DNA from: Tubiluchus corallicola
Taxonomy: Eukaryota > Priapulida > Priapulimorpha > Priapulimorphida > Tubiluchidae
DNA: 64,000 nucleotides
Assembly: GCA_030141605.1 (NCBI GenBank)
Contig: JAQGDQ010000358.1
Coordinates: forward strand, 152,001-216,000
Direction of reading: 5' to 3'
Position numbers and translations under genes: made by a program. The notes beneath the pieces are model-generated. The model was not told the origin of the DNA. It saw nothing but the letters and a program-made list of their open reading frames with translations, and did no database searches. Shown piece by piece: positions 1 through 13,018 of the stretch; position 1 is the first letter of the stretch, and each line of letters opens with the position of its first letter.

Positions 1-178
1 TATTACAATATACATTACCGTTTTGTGGTAAATTGTACATACTGACTAAAATAAGTTATTTAGTTTTAATGTTTAGCTGTGGAATTTCTGAAAGCCTTGA
101 GCACTTAAATTTTATTAGATTTTGCAGTGGTCTTACAGTAAGGAACTCTTATGTCCTTGGAGGGCTGTTAACACTTAC

Positions 179-356
179 CAACCAACATTATGTTATATTC
201 GAACCCACGTTTGACAACTTTACGTCTCAGCTGATCATTAAGCATGTCAATACCAATGTAGCCATTCGCTTCCGTCTTTGGGGCGTTCAACTCCTGTTGT
301 TTCTTGGACTGCTGGTCAATCTTTGAACTGCTGAATTCCGACCTGAATCTCTCCAT
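179..356 (-). CDS. Septin, first coding exon (gene continues left of the window)
   Basis: Septins are filament-forming GTPases of the cell cortex and cytokinetic ring. This exon encodes 59 residues plus one base. The start ATG at 356 has a strong context (gccATGg) and an in-frame TAA 27 bases upstream, so it is probably the true start. A hydrophilic Gln/Lys-rich N-terminus of about 30 residues is followed by GYIGIDMLNDQLRRK and KRGFEYNIMLV, the conserved septin segment just before the P-loop. The exon ends G|gtaagt, so the next exon should begin inside the GxxGxGKS loop, which is off the window. The IGID...DQLRRK...F.YNIM pattern is nearest to the SEPT3/9/12 group as I know it, but the subgroup is an inference. 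The gene points away from the acetyltransferase gene at 2,162. Confidence 0.8.
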
Positions 357-2161
357 GGCAAGGTCTGTTTTTACGAATTGTTAAGCGATAGGTCTACTCC
401 TAAGGGTGACGTTAGCTATAAAATAAGAAAACAGTTTAGGATGAATTTATTTGCTCCATACGTCACAACACCTTATATTAATATTAAAGAGGGGCCTTGT
501 TTGTTTAAATTTTCCATGAGGTATATTTTTTCGTCGCAAAATTATAACACGCCATACAGGCAAATCAATTCGGCGAGAGTCAACAAGTCTACATTTATAT
601 ATATATATATATGTATAAATGTAGACTTGTTGACTCTCGCCGAATTTATTTGGAAACTGCGCTTTGGAGCTTAACGATTAGCACTACTAAGCTTTCTTTA
701 ACATTAACATGCGTCATTATTATGATTGGCCTTATCATTTTTATATTAAGTTACTTGTACGACATCATTACTGCATCAATAGCTGGAATTATAACTAAAT
801 GCAAACATATTTAAATAACCATAACCCATGAATCAATGCATGAATCATTCTAAATAGTTTACAATTCATGCAAATTATATTGGATATAGGATATAGGATA
901 CGTGAATTTCATCACAAAAGTAAATAGCTATATACACAAAATATGGATTACAAGTAAATAAATAAATAAATATATTATTATTTTAGGTATTATTGTATCA
1001 GTATTATTTTAAGAAACAACAATTTTGCTACACTGAGTTGATAAACTAAGTCGTAAACAGTAATCTAGTAAACCTTGGCAAGATCACCCTGTTGCATGTT
1101 ATTTACGGATTAAACAAATTGCCTCAATTTATCGCCTAGTAGTTTCTATTTACTTTTAGCATACAGAAGCATGTGCTAGCAGCAATAATATTGTGAGGTC
1201 AGTGTTGTACTTCCTAGTGACTTGTACAACTACATAGCCCTCCCAACAGTCTCTTCGTTCATGCATAAAAGTATTTTGCTGAGAATTATTATAATGAAAG
1301 ATGAAAAGCATAAACAGAGTGAGCTAGTGCAGGTGTACATAATATCATCAAAAAAGACAATTTCAAAGTAATCAAACTTACTGCCAGTATACTCATAGTC
1401 CTAGAAAGTCATTAGTCATAGAAGGTGCAAATAAAATTATTTCTAAGTTTTAATATAAAAGAAATTAGAACTGCCCTATATTGACATCAGCGTGTACTTT
1501 ACGGATCTATAGATTCGTTTATTATTAAGTCTGATACAGTTTACGTCTAGAGTACTTAAATGAAGATGATGACAACGAAATCGATCTATGTACGAAATAT
1601 CTCATAGTATATTTACCTGAGCCCAAATTCTAAATGAACTCATAGAGAAACCTCATAGCAAATACATGGTTAGATGCAATTTTTAAGAAGTATTTATGAA
1701 AAACATAGACTGGACCCGATATAATAACGTTCTAGGCTTGGTACGTTTTGGTGTAAATACTGTATACTTCAGCTTTCATGAATTAGCGAATTAAAAAAAT
1801 CATTTTCTTTAAATAATTGTTGACGGTCAAAGATTTTATATTCAGTCACAAGTACTATGCTAACGAGGAGCAACTGCTCCAAGCCCTGTCAACATATTTT
1901 GAGCTTTTCCTTGTCCTTCAAATATGAAGTATGATAAAATCATCTTGAGCAACTCGTTGAGTTTACCATCCAGGCATATGCTTTGCAATGTAGTTGAATA
2001 TTGAACTTGCTGGTCAAGGTCTTGAATAAATTACTAAGCTCGAAAACCGGCGTTTGGAATTTCGTAACATTAAAAGCTCTGTGGTCGAGTTGCAAAGACT
2101 GCATAATAGTAACTATAAGGTTTTTCGCAGTTCAGTATTTGTAATAGCGAAGGCTGCCATC
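357..2161. promoter_or_regulatory. Intergenic region between divergent septin and acetyltransferase genes
   Basis: The start codons of the two flanking genes are 1.8 kb apart and face away from each other, so both promoters should be here. I see no convincing TATA box. The strip is AT-rich and contains the long inverted repeat at 567-646 and a short (AAAT)n run near 955-975. The ORFs in it look like chance ORFs. Confidence 0.45.
567..646. repeat. Perfect inverted repeat with 33-bp arms
   Basis: Bases 567-599 are exactly complementary to 614-646. The arms contain the non-repetitive sequence cggcgagagtcaacaagtct. The 14-base loop is an AT alternation. The arms would form a very stable hairpin or cruciform about 210 bases upstream of the septin start codon. 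No mismatches suggests a recent origin or active maintenance. It could be a foldback element or a template-switch product. Confidence 0.9.
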
Positions 2162-4025
2162 ATGAGTTCAGGTAATTTGCTTAATTTCATCACACAGTTC
2201 ACACTGCGTTGTAAAAATTATTTGTAAAAAAGAACGGGCACAGCAAATAAAATACTGTTGCGATTTTTGCATTTTAAGTTGTATTGTGTAGAACTACAGC
2301 AGCAATAGGAATGCCTATAATTTAAAGTCTCGAGCGTTCAGTGATTGATGAGTTGCCTTAACTATTATATTGTATATTTATATTTATTTCAGTTATTTCA
2401 AATTATATTTTTAGATATAGGTTTACTAATAATCAATCACATACGATCAAAGATATCACTGAAAAGACGTTAATTTGCATTTTTTTAAATAGGAGACATT
2501 CGGTCGAAGATAGTATTTAGGCCAGCGAAAAAGGAAGACTATGTCCATGTGAATGAGTGGTGGGCAGAATCAATAGGTTATAGTGAAACTCTGTCTATGA
2601 TGGATCATATGAGAAAATTTGCAGGTGATGGTGCTTTCGTCGCAGATTTGGACGGCGAGATTGTTGGTAAGTTTCGAAAAGTACAACTTCTGCTTAACTA
2701 ATCCAACTACTCAATTTTGCACTAATGACTACCTAATTTTAACTAGCGATTACCTAAGGCAATTTTATGAGAACAGCACACTCCAACACTGCAGTTTCCC
2801 AGAGAAGGGCATTCTTAACCTGAGAATTTGTCTTTCATAAATTCTTTATGTTATTAGGAAAAATATCAGAAGGGCATTTAAAAATAAAATGAATGCATGG
2901 AATCTCGTATACATCATTGTTTTTCTTTTGGAAATTTTGTAGAAATAATTGCCGCTTTTAGCTGGCACATCGGACTACTGCTTGTCCAATCTTGCAACCT
3001 TAGCCTATTCTTCAACTAGTAGATGAGGGCTAGAGAAGTTCATATAAAATTGCAGCCAACTTCCTTGTATGTGTGTGTTCAGTAAACCTAAAGTCTTTGT
3101 GTATCACATTGTATTTCTCCAAATTTTCAGTGTCCTGTCTAAATCGACTATTAGGCTTAAGTGCAACCACCTTTAAGCACAAAAACTGAAATATACGGAC
3201 ACTAAAAGACAAATTCATTCTCATTCTTAAAAACAGAAGTTCCATTTCAGAAGATGATTGTAGTGAATCCATGAATCACATAAGTATGTTATATTTCCCG
3301 CAGGTCACGCATTTGCAGTTCGCTTAGGAGACGACAATGTAATGATGGGCTACTTCGTTGTTCGAAAAGACATGAGAGGTCATGGAATCGGTAACATGAT
3401 CAACAAGAAACGACACGAATATTCACATGGTCGAAATATCAGTTTGTACTCTGTTCCGAACAGAATTGAAAAGAATAAGAAACTCGGATTCAAAATCGTT
3501 TCCTTCTGGCTGCACTTCTTCACCGGACCATTTTCTAGAGAACCAATAGCAGATGCAAAAGTACCATCAGGGTGTAGCATAGTAGGCGTAGATAAGGTGC
3601 CTTTGCCTGAGCTTATCAAGTATGACACTGCTCTACATGCCTGGATTTCTCGAGAAAGTTTGATCACTGACATGGTCAAGGACCCTGAGATGAAATGTCT
3701 CGTCTGCATGAAAAACAACAACGAAATTGTTGGCTACGCCATCATGCGTAAATCGAAGGGGCTCGCTGATTACCTCATCAATCCTTTGTATGGAGACACA
3801 TTTGAAGTACAGAAGGCTCTGCTGAAAAACTTGCTGGATTCACTACCAGATGGCACTAATATTTCCCTGGCTACCCCAGAAGATAATAGCAAGATGTGCG
3901 ATTTAATATTTGCTATGGGTGTAGAATCGCATCTCTATGTGCCAAGGATGTACACAAAGTTCGACTTGCCTCTTCCTCTTCGCAAGATTGGGTCCGTTTT
4001 AGAACTGGATATTGTATTGTGTTAA
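2162..4025 (+). CDS. GNAT-family N-acetyltransferase, three exons
   Basis: Exons 2162-2171, 2493-2666 and 3304-4025 join in phase (906 bases, 301 residues). Exon 1 is only ATG AGT TCA G before gtaatt. The acceptors end in aaatag and cccgcag. Residues 10-130 form an N-terminal GNAT fold with the acetyl-CoA-binding signature RGHGIG following YFVVRKDM. Residues about 150-290 form a second GNAT-like half (EIVGYAIMR, then LLDSLPDG), the arrangement of the YitH/HolE-type Acetyltransf_18 family. The acceptor substrate cannot be read from sequence. The split of the first codons across a 321-bp intron is inferred from phase and splice-site fit. The AATAAA motifs near 4,326 and 4,731 are candidate poly(A) signals. 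The family name is fairly secure, the function is not. Confidence 0.82.
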
Positions 4026-6540
4026 ACAGGCTTCACTGGATATAAGAAAAATTGCGCTAAATAATTGAGTATTGTGACTAGTCCCAAAAGCTTAAAGATC
4101 ATGGCAGAATATGCATGGCTTGTTTAGTAAAACAATTAAGCGACTTGCAAATTATGAAGTATTATGATGAGATCACACACTAGAAAAACACATTATGTTG
4201 CTAAAGTGTCAAAGTGCTGCTAAATTCTTATTCCGGTTTGTGCTGAATCAATCTAAACGTCTGGCCACAAAAGCGATTTGTTTAGCAAAACAGTAGTAGG
4301 TATACATTCTAGTAGAATTGGTGCCAATAAAGGCAGAATGTCCAAAATGTGTGGGTCCCGTTTGTATAACTTTAGCTTAACAAGAAGTTGTCGCACATTT
4401 CACACATCACACATGCACACTGTGCACACATGCACAGGTCTTCTAGACCTATCACCTAGGGACCTTATATATATCTATATACGTATATATAATTACATAA
4501 TCGCCCTTGCCATTGTCGTAATATGTACGCGCCTTGTTCTTTTGCTATCAAGAATTTTAATAATAACAAAATGTATTCTGTGAACGTTACAATTATAGTT
4601 ACTATTATATCGGTTTGTAACTACGTACCAAACATAGAAACATAGAATAGACCTTAATAGAAGCTACGTAAAGCTATTAAATCGAAGAAGCATAGTCTTA
4701 GCGCAATGTTCATAGAATTGCTGTGTGGAATAAAGGTAACAAAAAAGTAAGCTGTTGTGTTCGTGTTTAACAATTTTTCAAGCACTGGTATAGTCTGGTG
4801 CGAGCTGTATAAATGGCACTTATGAAGTAATTTTTATCTGCCAGAGAAAACACGAGACGGACACCGGATTCCAGCAGCTGCCTATTGGATAGATTGCCAT
4901 CTCATCTCCCGAGAGAATTTCTTTGTGACAGAAGCACCTTAAATCTCTGTCTATGTCCCTATTTAAAATGTTGCAGCAAATTTTTCTTTGCAATAGCAAG
5001 TGATAGATGATCAATCGTAGATTAAATACTAAGTTTACCAATTGCGTCATATTGCAGATAAAATTAATGTTATTATCATCTCCTGTCCACAGTTACTCAG
5101 CCAAATTGTCGTCTTTTGCAAAAATATTAAACTTGAGTTGAATACACAACAGCGTCAATGAAATAAACAGGTAATGTGTGTAAATATAATTTCGCTGCTC
5201 TGCGTTATCAATTAAAACAATATTTACTGAAATCCAAACAAAGTTTTTCAGTGTTACTAATCATCCTGTTACCTCTTTTGAAAGAGGATCATTACACTTT
5301 CACGAGCAAACTTACACTGACATTAATCCATTAAATCCCTTTTCTCTTTAGGTTAATTTTATCTCGTTTTACTGTCACAAACTCCCCCGGCTCCAAGGAG
5401 AGCTAATTCCTCTATTATAAAACAAATTTATACAAACTAGGGTTTCAAGACGTTTTGCACTTTAACTGAGTTCAGTTATTGCGATTGTTAGTTTCATTTT
5501 TAGTTGTACAAACGGAAAGACAAACAATTACTGATGCCTGGTAACTTTTTGAATTAATGCAATAAAATGCTTACTGCATGCCTACCTTGTTAAATTGAAC
5601 AAAACTAAATCAATTCAATCCTAGCTTTCATATATCCGACAAATTAGATGTGTCCTCAAATTCTCAGTAGCAAGAGAAATAGAAACGATGTAAAAAGCTG
5701 AGTGCCACTGTGTGTACCTGGCAGTGCTAAATAAGCAGCTATGAACATTGTTAGTAAATAGTGACGGCCAGCTAAGCAACTTCTCAGCTACTTCTTCTGC
5801 CATACTCTTTTTCTTTGTTTCTCTTTTCTAGAATACTGTATAAACATATATAGGTAAGACACCTCTGTCGATTTAGTGCTTTTATCTGTGTGGAGGAACA
5901 GATAATTGATAATGATAACACGCATAATTGATAATGATAACGCGCAAACTTCTGGCCCCGCACCAACTCACTTTAGTAATAGTGAAGCCTTTGAGTGCTG
6001 ACTATCGGTTGTAACATTTTTCTGTGCAATTGAGTCATCAGCTTATGCATGGTGCACGGCCAAATGTGCGTTAATAAATGAATTTTCGATGAGTCAAACT
6101 CACTTGATGCATTTTTCGTGACTTATACGTGACAAATTTGATTATTAATCTCTTACTGTAACCAATAGCCAACTACTAGCCTAAATTATTGCTCAATACT
6201 TAACTCCTTGTTGCCCCATTTTCCTACTAATAGCCTTCTTAACTTTTACTGACAGTAAGAACTTATACAATAGAAAAGCCAAGCATGCAGCTTATTTTGC
6301 TACAGATTAACTTGGCATTTTGACACCTAAAAGCTTGTGTTTTGTCTATAGCTTATCGCCCAAGTAGAGGCACAGTTATAAGCCTAACCCGTTCTCTTTT
6401 AAGTAGTTCACCGGCAAAAAGGATGGTTAGGACGCTGTAACTACCAAATGTTACACGCATAAGATAAATCTGCTATCTTAGGAGGCAATGATATGATCCT
6501 TGCTTTCCTTCTCTTAAATTTCTAACTGACTGCTGTGATC

Positions 6541-6710
6541 CCTTTTGGGGTTACTCGTTCCAAAGTAACTCTACAAAGAAATCTGCTTCGGCGTGATGCC
6601 GGTCTCATTCTTCATTTCGTTGTTTACGTAACACGGTTTTAATCAGTTTTATACTATGATATCACAATAGAGTTACTCCGTATTCTAAATTTTTATCCGC
6701 TGCCGGATTC
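6541..6710. repeat. Dispersed MITE-like repeat, copy 1
   Basis: This stretch is alignable over about 165 bases with 27,243-27,408. Shared blocks include ggttactc, agtaactcta, aagaa.tct, gttttatcagtttta-like and cacaatagagttact. Within each copy agtaactcta (6,564-6,573) is repeated inverted as tagagttact (6,668-6,677), like the ends of a small non-autonomous DNA transposon. No transposase is present. Confidence 0.6.
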
Positions 6711-8634
6711 CATGGCGATGACAAATGGAGTTCTAAATGACATATTCAAAGCAGTTGGGAAGAAAATACTCAATAAACGAATAACAGAATGCTTCAAATT
6801 CTGGAATAGTGCTTTGCAGAAATGTAGGAGTTTTTATCGTTTTTCATAGCTGTCCTTTGTAAAAGGCATTCTTGGAGACAGTTAAAAAACTTTAATCGAA
6901 TATAAAAATATCTGTTAAGCCATGCCTGAGTGAGGCAGTAAGTGGATGTTGGGTGTAATTAAGTAACCCGTTCTATAGGTACGTCATTTAAAAACGTCAA
7001 GGAAAAACGCGACAGCACGTAAAAATTAACGGTAATAACAATTTTTTTCTTTTTTAACAGTTTACATACTTTATAGTGGTTACATCCGGTATGAAATTAT
7101 CTTAAAACTGCTATTAGTTCTGGAATTCTTAGGAACAAGAATTCGAATAATAGACTACTTTTACTTTCAAAAGATGGAACTTTACTTCTGTCTATGGATT
7201 TCTTAAACAAAAAATGTTGTGACCACACAACAAGTGAACCCACAAAATGCTCATACACTAATTAGCAAGTGAGTCATGAAAATACTACACAAGGAATGCT
7301 TTTCTGTTTGTGTTTAAACGGAAGGGAAAATATGTACATTTGCTATATCCTAAAATATTCATCTGTCATGTGATGCTTATTAAAAAAAATTTAAAAAAAC
7401 TTGGGCAACATACTGAAGTACTCGGTGACTTTCTCAGAGTTTATCTCTAGCTCTTTACCCTATAACGACAATGCATTGTTATTTACTTAGAAATTTGGAA
7501 AAAGATTTAAAAGTAAGAAAATCGCTTCGCCGGGAATTGCCCTCGGAACTCATGTCCACCACAACGGCCTTGGGTTAAGAAACGCGGAACGTAATATGTT
7601 ATAAAGTAACATGTTCACGCACGTATACGAACAAAAAAATTTAATATCGTTTCAGTTACAAGGGCGCAACGTTCTTGTAACTATGAAGCAGAAAAAATTA
7701 TTTTTTTATGCATGTTAGTTTAAGTACCTGTTTGGACTGAAAAAATGCTCGTTAACGCTGAAACTCGGTTAATTTTAAAGACGTTATTTTCTGAAATTAA
7801 CTTACGTATAGCCTCTAGGGTCTGAGGTAAGCACTGGTCATCAAAGAAAATTACGGTAAATTCTCTGTAAAACGCTTAATCTTGCACACAAGGGCCAACA
7901 GGCCAAGGACAAGCCCACACATACTGCCAGTTAGCCGGCATAGTTATTGTAAAAAATTGGATCTGAAATAAAAGTGACGTGAAAGGTAGACTGCACTATT
8001 ACTGATAATTTAGTGTCTGAGATGTCTCTGACACTATAATTACCTTCATGCGTATTTTATTTTTTACCATTATCGCAACAATTTCTTGGTCAAAATCAGC
8101 AGTACCTTTTGAATCAACATTGAGAACTATTACAATATTTGCGGCTAATAGTTACTTTGCACGAAAGAGCAAGCAAAAAAGCATTCGTCCAAGATAAATG
8201 AATATCATCCCATCTACCTAATGCAATTTGGCACAGTGATGTTGTGGACGCGAATGATGGGAATTTTACTAACATTATTATAAGGTTGACTAACTTTTCC
8301 TTAACAAAAAATGACTGGCTTCGGTATCACGGGCAAGCAGAACGATTGGATAATTCCGCTATTACAAACCAAATAAACCAAACCAAATGATTGACTGCTT
8401 TTCACCACTATAAAAATTTGTTTTACTTATAAGAATAGGCAAAGGATTGATTTTACTGATAAAACGAACTACTATATGGCACATTATTTTAAAAAAAATT
8501 GAGCAGATGGTTGATTGCATCATCACAAACAAAACGAATATCTCGCCTTCGTCTCTGATACCAACTAAAAAGCTACTGATTGCTCTATCGTCTACCCATT
8601 TTATTCAAATAGTACGTAACAATAAGACTAGTAA

Positions 8635-8670
8635 TAATCTCGGCACATAGGTTTTCTGGTGCCGAGATTA
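8635..8670. repeat. 12-bp perfect hairpin
   Basis: taatctcggcac at 8,635-8,646 is exactly complementary to gtgccgagatta at 8,659-8,670, with a 12-base loop. The stem is GC-richer than its surroundings. No neighbouring gene explains it. Confidence 0.65.
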
Positions 8671-10327
8671 CATTCAGTTTGAAATCAATTATCGCGTAAA
8701 TTTTGCATCAAATACAAACGAAATAAACAACTGGTCGATTATTGTAATCGCAAACAAGGTGGATAACTAATTTAATCACAATTAATTAGTTACTAAAAGA
8801 CTAATGGTTTATAAAATGAATACTAATTCGTTTTGCGAAACAGGATGAACTAGAAAGTGACCTTCATCAGTGTCGCAATGATTTACTCACTAAAGAACCA
8901 ATCATATCACTGACTGCTGCTGGCATAGGCCTATATTTGAAATGCAGTTGTTAACCTTACAAAGTTTTTTCGGGTAAAGCCATCAATTTTTAATTGGAAA
9001 AAAGTTACAATAGTAATAGTACGATACATGTGTAGCATTGCGCCACTTAAACATATTTCAATGAAATTGCAAAGAATTGATCATAACAGCTAGTTCCGTG
9101 TTTAGTAAATAAACAAAACATAACAGGCTAAAACGCATAGATTCTATCACAAGCGTAGACTTGTCATGCAGTAACTTATGCAAGGTGGCCTTATTTTTTA
9201 TTACATTATATCTTATTTTATTTAAATTCAACATACAAGTTATCATTATAAAAAGAGAATGGTAAGAAATAGAGAGTAAAAATAATATACAAGTAATGTA
9301 GGTATTTCTGAGTGAGCGTGTATGATTATTAAATTGAGTATTATGAGAAAACTATAATGCGAGCTAATTTGCTACATTTGGTCTGATAAATGAATAATCT
9401 TGTAACTAATCAAATAAATAATAGATAACCGCCTGCTACGAAAACGTAACCGCCTTGACGGATAGTAGTAAAAGGCGCATGCTCAAGCTTTAGTAACAGT
9501 TTTGCAGCAACTACGCGTACTAACTCTGCCTTGAATGTCCTGTAACTGGGCCGCTCATCAGTCTTTTTTCGAGCTTTTTGTGCAAGTAAATGCTCATTGT
9601 TGTTACCGCAATCACTTCTGACCTAAACCAACAAGTAAACCGAGTCTTTGGAAAAATGGAAGCAAACAAAACCGGACGTAGTTACCACAGCTGTTACACA
9701 CACTGTTTAAAATATATCTAATATCACGGGTATTTTTGCGCAGTTTTGCAGTTGAATTCAAAAAACACTGAGCAGTGTACAATTTCAACAGCAGAAAAGT
9801 GACCATTATACACAAAAAATATACTATTTTGTTCAAAAATTAAATTACGCTGCAAAAAGAATCAAAAGATGCTTCCAAGAATTTTGTGCACCATTATTTT
9901 GTATTTTAGCTTAATGCCTATAATCAACTTTAGCTAGTCTAACATCTTCAAATGTAATTAGCGTGTTCCTGTCAATTCAGTTTACTTAATTAATAAACGC
10001 TTGCAGCTAGAAGAGACACAACTTAGGTGCCAATGCCTATGCTCTCCTTGAAATCTGAAGTACCTGTCACCTATCCGATAATGCGAAATAATTGATAGGT
10101 AATTTTTAACTTATCTTCTTTACTTACTTCGTCAAGTAGGTAAAATAAAAAAACGAAATAAGCGAAGTATCAGTTTACCTAGTGACTTTTGCAGAGCAAA
10201 GAAATTAGATAAAATAAACGTTAGATATGATAAACGTGCACAGATTCTATAAAAGAATAAACGCGGTGACTGTTTTGTTCAAAAAGCACGTCTTCATTAT
10301 GATCTACTCGGTCACAGTCAGCGTATA

Positions 10328-10540
10328 TTTGTTTAATTATTGTTTATTTGTTTGTCTGTTTGCTTGTTTCCCTACTTGTATGTTTGTTTATTTATTTATT
10401 TGCTTACTTTCCTGTCTGTCTGCTTTCCTGCTTGCTCGCCTGCCTGCCTGCTTTCTTGTTGGCTTGATTGCTTGGTTGTATACTTGTTTGCTTGCTTACC
10501 TGCCTGATTTCTTGCTTGCCTGCTTGTTTGCTTGTTGATT
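10328..10540. repeat. Degenerate pyrimidine-rich tetranucleotide tract
   Basis: The plus strand is a run of TTTG, CTTG and CTGC-type units (for example cttgcttgcctgcttgtttgcttg), an imperfect (YTKS)n microsatellite. Its translation into a Leu/Cys/Phe-rich peptide is a by-product of the repeat, not a membrane protein. Confidence 0.75.
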
Positions 10541-11998
10541 TGGCTCAATTGGGTTCAGTTCCTTATTATGGTTGTCTGATTAGTTTTCTGGTTGATTTAT
10601 TCGACCGACTAGTCGATTAGGTAGTGGTGAGTTGGTCAGTTGGCTTTTAATTTTCATGTTCTTTTGTGTTTCGTCTATTTGTTTCTTTATTTGTTTCTTT
10701 TTTGTTTCTCAGTTTTCTTTTGCTTTCTCTCTTGCTTGTAGATATGACAAGCTTTAGTCCGTCAGTTTGTCAGTTAGGTGGTGGTAGTGCCAATAGTGGA
10801 GCCCTAACTACTGTTGTTGTGAAAACTGGTTGTTCATTCAATTGATAGGTCCATGGCTTATTAGTTGGTTCATTTCTTTAGTTTATTTGCTTGTTTTTCT
10901 GTTAAAAAATACCTAAGAATTATATGGGCGCAAAGAATGCCGCCACAATTGATAGTATCTACATAGTAAAGTAAATAACAAACATTAATGATTTACGACA
11001 CAGTAACTGCTCTTTCAACCTGCACTTGTAACGGTTGACCTAGTGTGACGCCCATACAAGTTTTATTTTTAAAATTCCGTTTTGTTTTGCTGGCGACACT
11101 CTGAAAAGACCCCACAAATCGTTTTTTGATCGCTCATCTTACGCTTCGCTAAACTTTTGATTATTTAGATTAATTAGTGAGCTATTCTCATTAACCTACA
11201 GGCCACATTTTTCTGAGCAAACGACTGAGCATTTTTGCTTTACAAGCTTTCATGCCAAAACCTAGTTTCTTTGTGGAAAATTTGCAAATAAATCACTTCC
11301 TCATATGTAACATAATCATGTCTGGGGGGCTTTTAGTCAGATCTGGTCCAATGTCACAGGTGTCTAGCACAGCATGTATAATAAGTGTTTGAAAACATTG
11401 GAAGTGTGGCGGCTCGGAAATATCGTAAGACTGACTATAAGGAGGTGTTGGGTGTAGTACAATTTTAGCGATTAAGTATCAACCGTGGAGTTGTAGGCAT
11501 ATTTTAGAAAAATAAACAGGCATGCAAAGGAAGAGAAGTATAGTAAATAAGGTTAAAAGTTTGCTTAACATTAACAGATTAATGTAGGAAAGTGTAAAAC
11601 ATCTGGACTGTATAGATTGTACAAACGTATTTGGACTGCATGTGAGGTTCTCGTGTGTGCCGGTCCTTCTTCCCCAATTGGTCTAAAATGAGTTCAACAA
11701 TTATTTAGTCTAGAATTACCAAAGCCTTCTACCTATCGGGCAATGTTTGAATAGGTATTCCTAATGAAACAAACTTTCTCTCTGTAGCTTTTGCAAGTAA
11801 GTTTTCGTCTAAAGGCTAAACTAATTTTGATAATTTTGTTCTTTCTTGCGTTAAGTTTTATATCGACACTAATAAGTATCACAGATATACACATTTGTCA
11901 ATCTGATAAAGCCATTGCTGGTTAATTTCCTTATCTGCCATAAATTTCATCGAAAAACAATTACATTGTTCATGTAAAAGGATAAGTTAAATAGAGAG
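10541..11998. other. AT-rich intergenic DNA, no gene seen
   Basis: No exon, RNA gene or clear repeat was recognised. The left end continues the weak T/G-rich character of the neighbouring tetranucleotide tract to about 10,740. Confidence 0.5.
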
Positions 11999-12046
11999 GT
12001 GCTAATGATGCTAATGATGATAACAACTACAATAATAATGATGATG

Positions 12047-12048
<2 letters not shown>

Positions 12049-12134
<86 letters not shown>
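12049..12134. repeat. Compound (TTG)n-(ATG)n microsatellite
   Basis: About 11 TTG units (12,049-12,080) run directly into 18 ATG units (12,081-12,134). Imperfect GAT/GAC units continue to about 12,220. Three overlapping ORFs on both strands (poly-Asp, poly-Met, poly-Ile) are frame readings of this repeat. Confidence 0.9.
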
Positions 12135-12450
12135 GTGATTACGATTATGATCAACATGATGATGATGGCGATTATGATGATGATAATGACGGTAAAGATG
12201 ACTACGACGACGACGATGAAAATCTCTTTGAGGCGTTTATCTACAGCTCGGTAACCACAGATTTGTGAGATTATTGTTACCGCTTTTAAAATTATATTAC
12301 CACGCACCAGGCAAAGCAACAGCCGTTGCCATTTAAAGCCTGTATTATGAACCACTAACCTATCAGAGACCGAAACAGCAACATTCTTTAAACCATACCG
12401 CCTGACCCAAAGTTAACTTTCCTGTGAATCTTTCCTCTCGTGTTTTATCC

Positions 12451-12453
<3 letters not shown>

Positions 12454-12487
<34 letters not shown>

Positions 12488-12608
12488 TGCTTGCATTTCA
12501 AAATCAGGCTTAAATCCCTACCTTCTCCGGACTTAGGTATATATATATATATATGTGTGTACATACATAGGCTTTAGCCGATATATGTACACATACATAT
12601 ATATATGA
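12454..12608. repeat. (TA)n tract, repeat unit and imperfect hairpin
   Basis: A (TA)16 run (12,454-12,485) leads into the first copy of a 53-bp dispersed unit (12,485-12,537). An imperfect inverted repeat follows (12,540-12,608), whose tip is ggct-tt-agcc flanked by atgtacatac-type arms. The whole looks like a small AT-rich element or a composite microsatellite. Confidence 0.6.
12485..12537 (+). repeat. 53-bp direct repeat, copy A
   Basis: Matches copy B at 13,019-13,071 at 48 of 53 positions by my count. The shared core includes aaaatcaggcttaaat and ggacttagg. The copies are 534 bases apart in the same orientation. The function is unknown. Confidence 0.8.
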
Positions 12609-13018
12609 GTGTCGGTCGAGCAGCTGCCTTATTTAAGTCTTCTACTATGACTGTCATGTAGCTGCATAATTTCAATAGTCTCTTATTCTTTACCGTCGGG
12701 CTTTTCCCTCAATCAGTGTTTTACTGCTAGCACTACGGAATTACTCGCCTAGGTGGAAAAATTCTACTCATGATGCGGCGCGTCTGAACAAACAGCTTGA
12801 CCTGCTTTACATGAACCGCTTTAACAAGAACCCAACTCGCGTAATTTGAATGATTGTTGAACTTCAGATAAACCTCACTCATCTAACAGGATTAACTCTT
12901 TCACTGACATTAGCTTCTCTTCATCAAACAGAATATGTGTCTTTAGGGATGTCATTATACAATGCCGAGGAGCATGCTTTATAAATGCATATGAGTATGT
13001 TTTTGTTTGCGTTTTCTT

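Larger units (their letters stand above)
4026..9999. other. AT-rich intergenic DNA, no gene seen
   Basis: No ORF here resembles a protein and none shows exon-like conservation. It holds the small dispersed repeat at 6,541-6,710, a near-duplicate 20-base unit (ataattgataatgataac) around 5,900-5,945 and the hairpin at 8,635-8,670. The rest appears unique and non-coding. Confidence 0.55.

Noticed and set aside
3380-3721. 113-residue minus-strand ORF
   Set aside because: Shadow of the acetyltransferase terminal exon in the opposite strand.
10227-10538. Leu/Cys-rich possible membrane protein of 103 residues
   Set aside because: The hydrophobic part is a degenerate tetranucleotide repeat and there is no other support.
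11999-12355. Poly-Asp, poly-Met and poly-Ile ORFs on both strands
   Set aside because: All are frame readings of the (TTG)n/(ATG)n microsatellite.
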